NCBI GenBank assembly: GCA_015680685.1
Contig: MNCI01004706.1
Coordinates: 263,825-327,824 of the forward strand
From: Gnetum montanum
Taxonomy: Eukaryota; Streptophyta; Gnetopsida; Gnetales; Gnetaceae
Direction: 5' to 3'
Length of the DNA: 64,000 bases
In this document: positions 24,153 through 37,150 of the stretch, piece after piece
Layout of the letters: each line of letters starts with the position of its first letter
Numbering within the stretch: position 1 is the first letter of the stretch
Program-made: the position numbers and the translations under genes
Notes under the pieces: generated by a model
Database searches by the model: none
Told to the model about the DNA's origin: nothing
What the model saw: only the letters and a program-made list of their open reading frames with translations

Positions 24153-25840
24153 TGTTTTTTTTAATGTGTTGTTTGAGTTGGATTTTTAATAACTTACATA
24201 GGGTTAGAGTGCAATTTTATCCATATATAGTAATTTTGGAGAAATCCTAGATCTTGTATTTTTGTGTATGGGCTAAATAATCTCTCATTTTTCTTTTTAT
24301 AGAATTTTAATTCTAAATTTTCTACTATGCTCTTGAGTAATGTATGGCAACATTAAAACATTTGTTAACTTGTTTGTAGATTATATTAATTTCTTAAGAA
24401 GAATGAAAATTTTTTATTCTTACCATTTGCCAAATGTATGTGTGTGGTGTTTTTATTTATTGTTCAAACTCATTTCCCCTTTATTTCTTGTTTCCTCTAT
24501 TTCTACTATTGCACTTACATGAAATTTATTCTCATTGTATTAAGCATATATTATGCTAATTAGGATCCTATGGACTAAGAAAGAAGCCAACTAGGAGAGC
24601 TGCATATGACTTTGCATGGAAGGAAATATTTGAAAACTTTTTGATTATGCATTCATAGATATTGTAGATTAACAAAGAGACCTAATTTAGTAGAGAATTT
24701 AAGCCCTTCAGGCTTGACATAATTTTCTACAAAAATATGCATTCAAATTTAAAGAAATGAAAATGTTGCTAATCTAAGCATATACAGTTTCAAAAATTCA
24801 TATTTTGATGTGCACAAGACTAACTTAATAAATATATCTTTCAAAGAAGGTTTGTAGGCTTTAGCTTATGAATTTTATTTAAAGCACATTAAAATTTGTT
24901 GAAATAATAAAAAGGAAACTCATGGTCATGGAAATAATATGAAATAAAAAAATACAAGTTTGCCAACCATTAAAGATCTATCATTTTATGAAAAGGTTCT
25001 ACTTTATAATGATTTTGCATTAATATCTACATACATGTTCTATACCCTTATTTTTGTTAACAAACCACATAGTTAACAAGGCTACATGACTAAAAGATTT
25101 CAAAATCAAAAGACGAAAGATTGTAAGCATAACCACAACATAACAAATAAAAATATTGCATATAGACACCATTAACATTTATAATCACTATTTACGAATA
25201 AATAAGTTTAAGTTTAGACTATTTTATACATATTGTTAATATGTTCAAATAACCTTTATGATAATACCTATTATAGAAAATAAAAATTGTATCATATTCC
25301 TTTAATTATATCCAACTTTACAATCTACTTCAAACTTGAAATACTTAGAAAAAAATAAAAATAACTATATTATAACTATATAATTGAAATGAAAATAATT
25401 TTTTATAAAACTTAAACATACTTATATACTTTATAGATTGTCTAAGCTCATAGGTTTACAAAATTTGAATAACCTTCATATTTTAAAAATTTTATTTCAT
25501 TTTACAACTTTCAATTCTTGTGGTCCTAACAATGATATGAACATCAACATATCCAATGTCTCAATTGATAAATTTGACCTGCAACTATATTATATTACAT
25601 TTGACTTGGAAAATATTCTTTCACATACTATTATGCTTGTTGGAATTGTCAAAATAATCTTTTAAAGTTTTATTAAACTTTAAAAATATTCAATCCATTA
25701 ACTTTCTCCACCACAATGTGATCAAGCTAATAGCATATTTTTGTTTGCAATTACTGTACAAGATGTAATGGTAAACATTTCCATTTCACCCATGCATTTT
25801 TCTGAATCAATAATTAGATTTGTTCTACCATCAAATTATA
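24153..25840. other. Unassigned AT-rich sequence
   Basis: Follows the calmodulin pseudogene; may begin with its old 3' UTR. No poly(A) tract is evident. A short TA dinucleotide run lies at about 25837-25851. The 75-codon ORF at 25438-25665 has no motif. Confidence 0.45.
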
Positions 25841-27190
25841 TATATATATATCATTTATGTGTTTCCTCATCCCATATATTTTCATCATCATTGTAAAAAT
25901 AAGGGCTAAAGAAATTTTTAGCATTAAATATAGGTAGATCTATGAACCTTTCTCTCAAACAAGTAATTAACTTCTTAGCAAAGGTATGAGATAGATTAAC
26001 ACAATCATCCTTATCACTACTTTCTATTATTTTAGGCATAGGTTGAAACTTTGTTGTAAATAATCATCCTTTGTGCTAGTTAGAAATTTAGGCACATAAT
26101 GAGCTCCTCTATCAAAACTGACTGCTAAAAATATTCTTCATAATATCTCAATTATTAAGAAAAAAATCTTAACCAACTAAAGTTATGTCAATGTGAGTTT
26201 TTTGAAATTTCATATTTAATCTATTAATTTCATGTAGAACATTAGCAAATAGAGTTATACAAAATTTTACTTGATCCAATGCTATTAATTTGTATAATTT
26301 TATATCTTTTATTTCCACTCCTAAAGTAATGCGAGTATTACTTTTACAAGTCTTTCCATACCTTAGCCTTCAAAAAGCCAATAAACAGAATGAATTTGAA
26401 GCACTAAAAGATTTTACAAATCAAATAGATATAATAAGTCTTAAAATTTAGCATGGCTTTTAGGTGGACTTTCTAACCAAGACTAGATTTTAATTATAAA
26501 ATTTTTTAACAATTTTAAATTTTGGAAATGGATTAGATGCCTCCCTATATGCAATGTAATGAATTAAAAAAACATATGGAATATCCTTAAGTAATTTACC
26601 AACCAATTCTTTATTCAAACCTCTTATGAAAGATTTCCCATGTTAACCTAATTCAATTATTTATTTCTTTGGTAGTGGTATTTCTACTAATAAATCATTT
26701 ATTACATCAAACAAAACCTCAACAGTTTCATTCTTTACTTTGAGAAGTTTGACAAATGTAGTTACTAGAAGAACTTTTTGACCATATGTAAATATGTTAT
26801 ATAAATAATTTACTAGTGCTTCATATTCCTATTTGCACTTTTATCAAGTATAATTTTATAGATGAACTTGATCTAATTTCTGCTCTTAGCTTTTCTCAAT
26901 AAAATTACTTTCAAGTAACAAAAACTTCTATTCTTGAAGTAACATTAGTATTTGTAGAATATTCATTTGTTGATAACATATTTGAATATCCTTAATATCT
27001 AAGAAAATCACATAATTCTTTGAATAAATCAAGCAGAAGATTTTTGACTACTATGTAATACATATTTTTCATTATACTAATTACCCTTGATTTTTTAGAA
27101 TCTTTCATTAACTCAATATGCTTTGTTATTAGAACAAATGTTTTATCTGAGTACTTTGATAAGAAAATTAATGACATCCTTCATTAGCGA
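25840..27190 (-). pseudogene. hAT-like transposase pseudogene (DUF4371/KIAA1586-like)
   Basis: Reading 5' to 3' on the minus strand: an open stretch at 27177-26992 (SLIFLSKYSDKTFVLITKHI). Next, KDIPYVFLIHYIAYREASN near 26600-26540, matching the H-C-x-A-H-R region of hAT RNase H-fold transposases. Then LFANVLHEINRLNMKFQ followed by THIDIT near 26270-26190, and an open stretch at 26039-25851 with LRERFIDLPIFN. Order and spacing fit plant hAT proteins with the DUF4371 domain. The Cys of H-C is Tyr here, and many stops intervene. No terminal inverted repeats or 8-bp target duplication were found. The C-terminal dimerisation domain is not seen. Confidence 0.5.
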
Positions 27191-27882
27191 ATGGTATATC
27201 TTTTATGTGTGATTTATACTTGGTATATAACAAGCATATGATTCTCTCTTCTAAACTTGAATCACAAATGAAATTTATTTAACTATGCTAAAATTTTCAC
27301 AAAGGTTTAAACAATTTTTTTGGTTTCACCTTTTTTTCTTTCTTTAAATTACCTTCATCTTTAGTTTTGCTATCTATACCATTTTTGTTTTCTATATTGG
27401 ATTCTATTATTTTCAGTTTTAAACATTTTCTAATATTTTATCTTTTTTTGGTCTACCAACTAGAGGCATAGTAGAAAATTGTTACAATATATGCTCATGA
27501 TTAAAATTATAAACAAGCAAATCAAAATCATATAATGAAGTTACTATTTCAAATTTGAGTTAATTTTGTAGTCAATCTATTGGTAGGAGAGCCTTCAAAA
27601 ATTAGAAGATAATGTTAACCAAGTTTCTATAATACCAAATAATAATCCAAAGAAAGAATAGGTTGGCAATTTTGATGATATAGAATTAATGACTTTAAAA
27701 AGCATAATTATTATTAAATAAAATGTTATATGAAATATAATTACTATGGATTAAGGAAATGTTAAATAGAATCTAATGACTATTGAATAATAAGGTTTGA
27801 TAAAAATGAAGTTTCTAATAAATAAAAAAATTTTGAACTATTTGTTTTGGTCCAAACAATTATTAAGTTTTGCTAAAAAATT

Positions 27883-28716
27883 NNNNNNNNNNNNNNNNNN
27901 NNNNNNNNNNNNNNNNNNNNNNNNNNNNNNNNNNNNNNNNNNNNNNNNNNNNNNNNNNNNNNNNNNNNNNNNNNNNNNNNNNNNNNNNNNNNNNNNNNNN
28001 NNNNNNNNNNNNNNNNNNNNNNNNNNNNNNNNNNNNNNNNNNNNNNNNNNNNNNNNNNNNNNNNNNNNNNNNNNNNNNNNNNNNNNNNNNNNNNNNNNNN
28101 NNNNNNNNNNNNNNNNNNNNNNNNNNNNNNNNNNNNNNNNNNNNNNNNNNNNNNNNNNNNNNNNNNNNNNNNNNNNNNNNNNNNNNNNNNNNNNNNNNNN
28201 NNNNNNNNNNNNNNNNNNNNNNNNNNNNNNNNNNNNNNNNNNNNNNNNNNNNNNNNNNNNNNNNNNNNNNNNNNNNNNNNNNNNNNNNNNNNNNNNNNNN
28301 NNNNNNNNNNNNNNNNNNNNNNNNNNNNNNNNNNNNNNNNNNNNNNNNNNNNNNNNNNNNNNNNNNNNNNNNNNNNNNNNNNNNNNNNNNNNNNNNNNNN
28401 NNNNNNNNNNNNNNNNNNNNNNNNNNNNNNNNNNNNNNNNNNNNNNNNNNNNNNNNNNNNNNNNNNNNNNNNNNNNNNNNNNNNNNNNNNNNNNNNNNNN
28501 NNNNNNNNNNNNNNNNNNNNNNNNNNNNNNNNNNNNNNNNNNNNNNNNNNNNNNNNNNNNNNNNNNNNNNNNNNNNNNNNNNNNNNNNNNNNNNNNNNNN
28601 NNNNNNNNNNNNNNNNNNNNNNNNNNNNNNNNNNNNNNNNNNNNNNNNNNNNNNNNNNNNNNNNNNNNNNNNNNNNNNNNNNNNNNNNNNNNNNNNNNNN
28701 NNNNNNNNNNNNNNNN
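27883..28716. other. Assembly gap
   Basis: 834 undetermined bases. ORFs crossing it are artefacts. It hides the R/U5 part of the LTR at 28717-29052. Confidence 1.
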
Positions 28717-29052
28717 TTCGTCTTTATTGTCATACACAAACTTGTGCTTAGGTACAATATTTGCTCACATGAAGATTCATTCACTTTGGAACTCCTACTG
28801 CGGGCACATGGAAATTATTCTATCTCTGGAGAGGTAAAAATGCCAGAGTTTCGCTAAGGGTCTAGATCTAGAATGAGAAACAAGGGAAGGCTGTCTCTTA
28901 TTTATAGATTTGGCAGCGTGTTGCGATATTGCATACATGATATCGCAAGCATGACGTGATATCGCATACGATACATCGTGTACACGATATCACAGTGAGG
29001 AAGCGATATCGTGTATGCGATATCGTGGCCCATGCGATATTGCGTCCCATCA
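28717..29052 (-). repeat. Gypsy-type LTR, U3 and TATA part
   Basis: The minus strand matches the first part of the element A LTR: TGATGGGACG start at about 29052, a dense cluster of GCGATATCGTGT-type palindromes (28920-29045), TATA (CTATAAATAAGAGAC) at about 28893-28907, then the leader ending at the gap edge. The palindrome block here is about 130 bp, the longest in the window. Confidence 0.65.
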
Positions 29053-29800
29053 AGTGTCATAGTTAAACTTGAATTAAAAATATGTAGAGATCTCAAATAC
29101 TTATTCTTGTACCTTTGTATCTCCTTCAATCTTTCAAACCTCACATTAAAAATTTTATTACCAGGGTTTTAAAATTATCTTGTTTTGCATTTTTAATTTA
29201 ATCTTTCTTATTGAATCAATCCCACAAATTTTATTAAAAGCTTTGGTAATTATTATAATTAACAAATCCTTTTTTTTCAAAAATTATGTGCCTCTACTGA
29301 ATTACAATAGTCCTGTTATTTCAACTTACTAATTCTACCTAGTCTCAATATATTTTATATTTTTACCTTGTCATATTGTGGTGCACTTAAAACCTTGTCT
29401 TTTTATCATATTAAATTCTTTTATATCTTAGATCTTGAAGTTTATTTAGTAAAACATTGGATATATTAAATCTTTAATTAAAGTTATTTTTAGATTATTC
29501 TATTTTACTTTAGTGTATTTTCAAAATAAGCAATGTAAATTGGGTTGAAATTTCTTTGACTTTTATCAATGTATTGCATTGTATGTTCATTAATAAATAT
29601 GTGCTAAATGTGCTTCTAATTTTGAGGTAAATGGAAGAATTGCTCGAGTAGAAAATAGTAAAGACATTGAAAACAAGATGGTTTCTTTAGGATAAATACA
29701 AGACTTCCTAGAGTAGGAAACAACAAAGATATATGAAACATGTTGTTTTAGAAATGAAGAAAATTTTTGTTGTAGCCTCCTAAGAAATTTAGCAAAGAGG
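29053..29800. other. Unassigned AT-rich sequence
   Basis: Lies between two minus-strand LTR pieces. No PBS or coding relic recognised. Confidence 0.4.
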
Positions 29801-30330
29801 TGATGAGCAATAGAGTAACCCTACACCCAGCCATATGAGCCCCAAGTGTTCATGCATGATCTAGTTAAATTTCATGGACTAGGACTAGTTGGATGCCTTA
29901 GATAGTTAAGTGCTAGATCACTGATTGTTGTCTTTCTAAACACACTTATGTGGGCTTAAGTTGTATGGATAAGTGTGATTGATGAATATGATCAAAATTT
30001 TATTATTAAAATATTAATATAATTAATTTGATTATAGGAAATTAATCTAATTTAGCATAAGCATATAGTATCTTTTTTGACTTTTTGTACACATCCTAAA
30101 CATGCCCTAACACTATTGGATTACCTAGTGTTTATTGCTAGATGTACCAAGTGATCCACTACTAAGATTAACAAGGATTAATATCTTTATGCTTAAAGTA
30201 TTTAATTAGATGCATAGAAAATAAAGGAATGTGTAAAGTAAATTCATTGCCATGACAATGTGTCTAGGTACATTAAGCACACAAATAAAATTTCATACAA
30301 CTCACTCAATCCACATTACAAGAACTCGAT
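29801..30330 (-). repeat. Diverged gypsy-type LTR, U3 missing
   Basis: The + strand starts TGATGAGCA with CCCTACACCCAGCCATATGAG, as in the LTR ends at 6338, 10587 and 33318, and continues through the ATTACCTAGTG and AATAAAATTT landmarks of U5/R. It ends about 30330 without U3. No PBS flanks the 29801 side, so it could be the 3' LTR of element C after an internal deletion, or a separate old insertion. The flanks AGAGG and GGAGT (at 34166) do not match. Confidence 0.5.
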
Positions 30331-30339
30331 GAATGAATT

Positions 30340-30990
30340 CTAATTTTTATTCTTTGCAGCACGTTCTTCTTTGGTCTTTTCTTTGATGTTTTCTTTTCTT
30401 TTCTTCTTTTCTTCTTCTAGTCGCTTTGGCACTTTTTCCTTTTCAACAATGAACCAGAGAAGCCACCAACCTTCAAGCATGGGTGCATATCTTTCTAGTG
30501 GAACCCCTAAAATAGCATTGAGTTTCTTTATTGAGTGCCTTTATTAATCTTACTTCCATTTTTTGTTAGATCTACAAGGATCTTAGTACATCCAAGTTTC
30601 ATGATAGCACCGATAGATGTCACTAAAGAGAATCCACAAGTCCCCTTGATGTCACACCCTAGTCATTCCCTCTTAGTCCATCATTATTCACTCTGGGCAT
30701 AATGAGCACAAAATTACTTTAAGTTTTAATGATGACAAGAATATCATCATAGCCAGAGTAGAACCTCTTATTAATAGAATGGGTGGGTTGATGTTGTGGG
30801 CTCACTACCCAAATAATTAGTCACTTGAGACTTGATAGAATAGAACAACACCTCAGCTAACAAGTCACATGAGTATTTTATTCACCAATGATATTATCCT
30901 CAAAAAGATAAAACAACAAATTGGAAATGAAAAACTAGAAAACAAAAAATTATAAAATCAAAGAAAAGGAAAAACATTTACTAATTTTTC
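30340..30990 (-). other. 3' untranslated part of element C
   Basis: The minus strand parallels 51230-51850 of element A. Shared items include the stretch with ATTTTTTGTTAGATCTACAAGG (minus orientation), the CCCTTGATGTCACACCCTA phrase and a pyrimidine/purine-biased run at 30360-30420. It lies immediately downstream of the gag stop. Non-coding. Confidence 0.55.
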
Positions 30991-30993
30991 TTG

Positions 30994-33185
30994 TTAGAAT
31001 GGAGGATATGCCCCATAACTAAACTTTTGAGCATGGCTAGAATTAATAAATGGAAAATACTTATCCATGCATGTTGGAAATATTGGAGTTTGATCATATC
31101 CAAAAAACTAGGTGTCTTTTGATGTGGTGGCTAGAATGTACCCAACTTGGGGTTCACACACTTGATTAAAGTTGGCCCACTATGACACCCATGACCGTAA
31201 GATTGTATGCAAGGATCAATATGTCTCCCTACATGGTTATATTCATTGGGCCGCATTGGTGGCCCTGTTAAGGTAACAACAGGTGTTGAGTTCAAGGGAG
31301 AAGATGCATCACAGCATTAGACTTATGCTGAGTTGGTGGATGCATTGGTTTCAAAATTGTGCTATCTCTTTCTAAGGTCATGCCTAAAGAAAGGATTCTT
31401 TCGACATTGTGGAGGATCTCCACTGCTATTGACAGTAGTAGCACAAGTAACGTTCATGGGTTGGTGCTGTGGTGCAAAAACTTTTGGCACAACTGGTGGC
31501 GATGTAGAAGGAGGTGAATGATGAGAATATTGAGGGTAAGGAGAAGTGCAAGAAACATGAGGTGGTGATCTTGTTGAAGATGACATGGGTTGATAGTACT
31601 CAGGAGAATGATAACAATGTGGTGAAATAGAGGATGTTGACATAGTCGGGGAAACAGGATGTTGAACATAATAAGCGCTTGGGTTCAGATGGTATGAAGG
31701 GTGTGACCAATTTGAGAGTGGCCTCCCCCACAACTGGGGCTTTTGCCATTACGGTTGAACCTGATATTTCTTTATGAAATCTAGATGTAACATTCCTCCC
31801 CAGTGCTCATGTAAATGTGACAAGATTGGGTATTGGCCTTTGGGGTGATCGTATAAGAAAACATCACATTGATAAAAGTGATTTGCAATTGAGCTCTTAT
31901 CCTTATGTTTTTTACCCTTCTTTCCAATTTTCACGTGGTGTCCTGTCCTGTTTCTTAGTTTAGCATGGTTCCACCTCTAATAATGTTGGCATATTCTCCA
32001 CATTTTTCATATACCCATTCCATGAGTTGATTTCTCCTCTTCATGATCATGGACCTTTACTATTTTGAGATTTTAGTCCTGTTGAGATCTTTTAACATTC
32101 TTCCGTTTAGCTATTTCTCCTTCATCTTTTGCTACCTACTTAATAAGCTCTTAGAATTGGTGGGTTCGTAGTTCATATAGTTGACCTGGGAAATACATCC
32201 CTAGGGTCTCCCTTGTTTCATTACGAAGCCCATCCATGATGTGATACATTAGCCTCTCCTCAGAGAACCCATGGCCTAGGCATTTGTTTAATAATGAAAA
32301 ATATCTTTCTAAGGTCATGTCCAAGAGTTCATGTTGCCCTTATTTCCACTCTTGGATTTATCTCCTCAAGGCTGACACTCTTGCATAGGTTTGATATCTT
32401 TCATTGAAGAGTTCTACCATTGTCAGCCAACATCGAATTAATTTTGGTTTTCAAGACCTATACCATACTTTTGCTTGGCCAACGAGTGTCATAGGAAAGA
32501 GCTTAAGTCTTTGCCATCCATTATCAATGTTGTTCCAAGCACAAACATCATAGAAGGCTTGTAAATGATGTTGCGGATCTAAATCAGAGCCTCCTAAAAA
32601 CTTGGGAAAGTTATTTAAATCAAGCCTGGGTAGACAGCTTTCCTTGCAATGCCTGTAGGATATTTGAATAGCCTCTTGTATATGCATTAGGCTCTTAGTG
32701 GCCAGCAGGGGTTCATCGTCACTAGGTAGGTTATGAATTTGTGAGTTGAAACGATGTTGTCTTCATTCATGTCAGCATTCCTGACTTTGGCTGTGGGCTC
32801 GGTTTTTATTTCCATGCTGACCCCTTGAGAGGTGGTCATCCATGTCATGACCTAATGTCAAAGGAGTAGAGGAAGAGAAAGAACTGGAAGATTCTTCATG
32901 ACTTTTGTAAGTCTCCCAATCATCCCTAGAAAAATTCCTATTAACCGTTGAGAAGGTCCTAAGCCTTACGGGCCCCCTCGTTCTATGGGATGTCCCAACC
33001 TCACTAAAGGTGTCAGAGTTGGATGACAAGAGTCCTTGAGTACCATATGGGTGTTCATGAACATAGGAGACCCTTGCATAAGATTGAGTACTTCAAACTT
33101 CATCTTCATCATCATATATTTTTTTGGTTCTCTAATGAATTACCTTGCTAGTTGTTGCGTTATCATAGTCTTGTGAGAGAGACAT
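30994..33185 (-). pseudogene. gag: Gypsy-type gag of element C
   Basis: Structural polyprotein relic of about 730 codons. The start at 33185 (MSLSQDYDNA) matches the gag start of element A (MPLLQDYNNA), and the end SYGAYPPF at 30994 matches YGGYPPF in A. Between them: a Ser-rich segment (32772-33029) that A lacks; the retrotransposon gag core at 32451-32687 (FPKFLGGSDLDPQHHLQAF and FPMTLVGQAKVWYRS); a basic region with DHPKGQYP (31749-31934); and a Pro/Ser/His-rich tail (31362-31733). No zinc knuckle or protease seen. Stops and frameshifts break it into at least four pieces. It follows the PBS at 33297 directly. Confidence 0.75.
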
Positions 33186-33296
33186 TGTTGTGAATTGTGT
33201 GTGACTTGTTTTTAATTAATTTCTTTCTAAAAGATATGTCATCAAGGCTTCGTTACAGTGATCTTGGATGATGTAACTAATCTAAATAACTAGCAC

Positions 33297-33317
33297 CATC
33301 CCTGGAAACGGTGCCAA
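33297..33317 (-). other. Primer-binding site of element C
   Basis: Minus strand begins TTGGCACCGTTTCCAGGG immediately after the LTR end. It fits the Athila-group tRNA-Asp style PBS (TGGCGCCGTTGCCGGGGA) better than the copy in element A does. Confidence 0.75.
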
Positions 33318-34165
33318 TGATGAGTGGCTAGGTACCCCTACACTCAACCATATGAATATGAGGGTGCACACATAATCAAGTTGAACTCTGTAGACAGACT
33401 AGTTGTGGTATCTAGATAGTTACACATTGATCATAGTTCATTGTCTTCTCACCTAGACTAGTATTTGCTTTGTCATGTATGATTTGTCCAAAGTGAGGTG
33501 AATGATGGGATCCTAAACTAATGCTACTCCTAGAGACAATGGGGAACAATCTTAATTAAGCTAATGGAAAATGAAATCTATGCTAACCCTAGGTGCGATG
33601 AGCATCTATCCTTAATCATCAATATGCATCTTGGACCTCATGTACTACTTCTAGGATTACCAAGAACACCTAAATATGCTATTGGGTTACCAAGTAGTTA
33701 CACTTAAATGTTCATGATTAAGTCATACTCATTCCGCGTTAATCAACAAGAAATGTAAATGACAATAAAGGAAATATGAACTAAAAAGACAATGATAAAT
33801 AATTAACAATTAACAATTAAATTAATTAAAAGCTAAGTGAATGTTATAATGATGGAGTAATCTCAATCTTTATTGCTGATCATGTGCATGTCCAAGTACG
33901 TCACACTTGAACAAAGGTTCTGTACAATTACAATCATCACACTATGGGCATGCACTAGGAAAAGAACTAAAACTAGTTGAAAACTAACAAAAAGACTATA
34001 CCCTAATACTTACCAACTCATCTTTTCCTATGTGCTTGAATGTTGTATTTATAGGCCTACACAAGAAACCCAGTATTGTGTATTCGATATCGTTATCCAG
34101 GCTACGATATCACGTACCCAATATCGAGGATTCGATAGTGGGGCCTGGAAAACCATAATTCATCA
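33318..34165 (-). repeat. 5' LTR of element C
   Basis: 848 bp. On the minus strand it starts TGATGAATTATGG and ends AGCCACTCATCA. U3 has diverged GATATCG palindromes at 34085-34140, followed by a TATA-like CCTATAAATAC at about 34046-34058. R/U5 parallels element A throughout. Confidence 0.75.
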
Positions 34166-37150
34166 GGAGTGAATGATGTTTAGCATCTCTACAAAAGGAA
34201 TGGAAGGGCTAGGTGCCATGAAGACATTAAGCAAACTAACATGCATGATGTTTCATTAGATGTCCTCAAATGTTTGTTCCCTCAACCACTCCTATGCTAG
34301 TCCCACATCACCAAACTTTAGGATAAGAGTATATGCACAGAATCCAAAGAGGGATACAATAACATTAGAAAGAGTGAAAGGTCCTATAGGCCAATGATAA
34401 CTACCTAGCATTAAGCCATAAATTAAGACCATATGACACTCAAGATCCAAATAACTATAAAGCCAACCATATAACATAGGAAATCATTCTTATTCTTACC
34501 TTTCTTCTTCTTGATTAGTGAGGCTTATGCAAAGGTCTTGAGGGTAATGCCTTTATCTTTAATGGTCTAGGAGCCCACCCTCTAGCTATGTGTTGTTTTG
34601 GTAGCTACACACTCTTGTAAACAGGGTTGAATGTGTTGGTGTATTCATCAAAGTCCCCTCTTAACTGTTCATATATAATAGTTCTGATCTTAAGGCCTTT
34701 GGTAAACTCATTGAATGCAGTTTTGGCTGCCACCAAGACTTTATCATTCTTGATTAAGCCTTGATCATTAACCTTGTGCCTAAAAGAGGCATGTAAAACT
34801 GATAAGTTAGGAGAAGTAACCAAACCAATAAATCCAAAACATTAAAAAAAACTATAATCACCATGCTTATCCTTACAAGCAATGCACAATGCCTAGAGGA
34901 TTTTGGAGTAAGGTGGGAACTCTATGCATCACCATCAGAGTATTTTCAGCATTGTACTAAGAATACTCTGGCATCCTCTAGATGTTTAAAAGGTAACATG
35001 TACCAATAGTATCTTTAGTCTTTGTCGACTTTCCTGTTGCCTAGGTTTCTAGATTATCAGTTACAAACCTAATGATTAGCCTCATAGACCCAAGTAGCAA
35101 GGTCTCCACTATAACCCTGGCCACATCTATAGACAAGTAGCTAGGGATATAGGTAAGCAATTCCATTATCCCTAGCTAAAACCATAGTGAGCCCCTCTCT
35201 AAGACCATGTTAGCCAAAGGTGTATTTTCCTTAGGTTGCCCAATGCAACATAGCATGCCAACCAACTCAAGAATGATGAGTATGGGCTTCAATAGGGCCT
35301 TATAAGGGGAAACAAGAGCACCATTAGGATTATGTCTTAATGGTTAAAATTTCTTAACAAATTTTACAAAACATCCTAGTTAGGGGTGAAATTAGCTCCT
35401 ATAAAAAACTATAAAGTGTTTGTTAAAACTATTTTAGACATTTGACAACAACCATTTTGCAACCTCCATAGCCATTAGACTCTATAGCAAAAACTTCACA
35501 ACCAAACTATGCCTTAGTCCAAGCCATGCATTAACATAGAAAGACATCAAAACCTAGAAAACGACTATGGAAATAGGCTTACTAAAAATAGTAAAAGTTT
35601 TTATTTCTCTTGCATCCAACTTTAGAGAATAGTTAACATATTTAGGCATCCCTAGGAGTATGATACGTTGACAAGAAAAATTTGTAAGCATGTCAACGCT
35701 ACCCATCTCCAAGGGGTAAAGTTGATGCAACCTGAATTAAGCGTAATTTACACAACCTTAATCAAAAATTCATTAAAAATTCATCCTAGTTCCAATTTTA
35801 GTTATTTCACAACTAAAGGAATCCTAAAATCACAAGAGATTTAGCCATAGCTAGTATAACCAAAAATTTATAGCCATTATTACATGAGACATAGCCAAAA
35901 TTACATAACTTTAGCCATCACCATAAACTCCCTTTAGTGTAGGGCTGGAAAAAAATTCATCAAACATTTGTTTGAGCTCCAAAAAATGTGATTCCACAAC
36001 TAGTTGACATGTTAAATTAAGACCTACACATCCACACTTAGCAAAAATTCAAAACCCTTCCTGTTATTTAAAAAAAAATTTATAAACTTGCATAAAAATC
36101 TAAAAGACGGCACAAAACCCAACTGCACAACTTAACTAAAATGACCATAACTATGCCGTTACAAATCCAAATTGAACAAAATCACAACCAATAGAAACCT
36201 TAAACATAACCCTAGAAGATAATAACCATATATTGTAGCAATCCCTAGCTGTTTTCATAATAAAAATTCATGACTTTGCTTGATTTTTTCATCAAAAAAT
36301 CATAAAAAATAGAAAATTCACAAAGCCTAATTTAATTTAGCCATGAATTAAATCCAAAATAGCCAAAAAAACTTAAACCCATATTATAACCATCAAAATA
36401 GGGGATCAAATTTTTTCAAAATTTAATTTTAACAAGTATTGTAGCCTAGATTTTACAAAAATGGCTCCACCCCTAAATTGATGGAAAAGGCACATCCAAA
36501 CAACAAGCCTATTTTTCAAATCAAATCTATCAAGATTAGAACAACAAAGAAACTTATATCTACATATAAATAGCCAAAATATGAGGTGGGATTTCATTCT
36601 ACTCACTCCCTGAACATAGATCTAACAAAAAATGGCCCCATCCTAGTAAGGAAAACTATGAAAAATGGCTAGAGGGACAAGAAAAATAGCTAGGAATGGC
36701 CTACCATAGAAGATGTATAGACTAAAATTGGCCTATGCAGTTGGAAGATGTTTTGTGAAACCTCATCTACCTCTAAGATCCTTGGGTTCTTACTATTGCC
36801 TCCATTTTTCTTCATCTCTTCTCCACCAATGTTGAACAAGCTAGGAATTCTGAAGGATTAAAGTATCTACACTAGCTATGAAGAAGGTCTAGTGCTTTCA
36901 CACTAAAAAATGGATTGCATTTTAAGCAAGAAATCTCTACCAGAGCTTTAGGGAGTGCACTATGGTAGAGAAATGATAGTTTGTGCTCAGTTCTTAGTAA
37001 ATTTGACTATAAAAACCAAATTTAAACCTAAATGCCCACTCCTTTATCCTTGTTGTTAATTCTATGAACCAAAACTAAAAGTGCACTAAAATGCAAGGGG
37101 GGAAAAGTCTTCTTTATGCTAGGAATGGTGGGAAATAGAATACCAAGTTT
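34166..37150. other. AT-rich sequence with faint minus-strand coding
   Basis: Minus-strand reading near 35480-34605 has protein-like runs, for example LVSPYKALLKPILIILELVG and an open 72-codon stretch at 34605-34823 (KVLVAAKTAFNEFTKGLKIR), broken by stops. I do not recognise the family. From about 35750 on, TAGCCAAAA and TAGCCATAA words are frequent, as in the satellite that follows. No LTR ends seen. Confidence 0.35.

Noticed and set aside
27797-28837. Long ORFs of about 300-346 codons across 27.8-28.8 kb on both strands
   Set aside because: They consist almost wholly of undetermined bases in the assembly gap.
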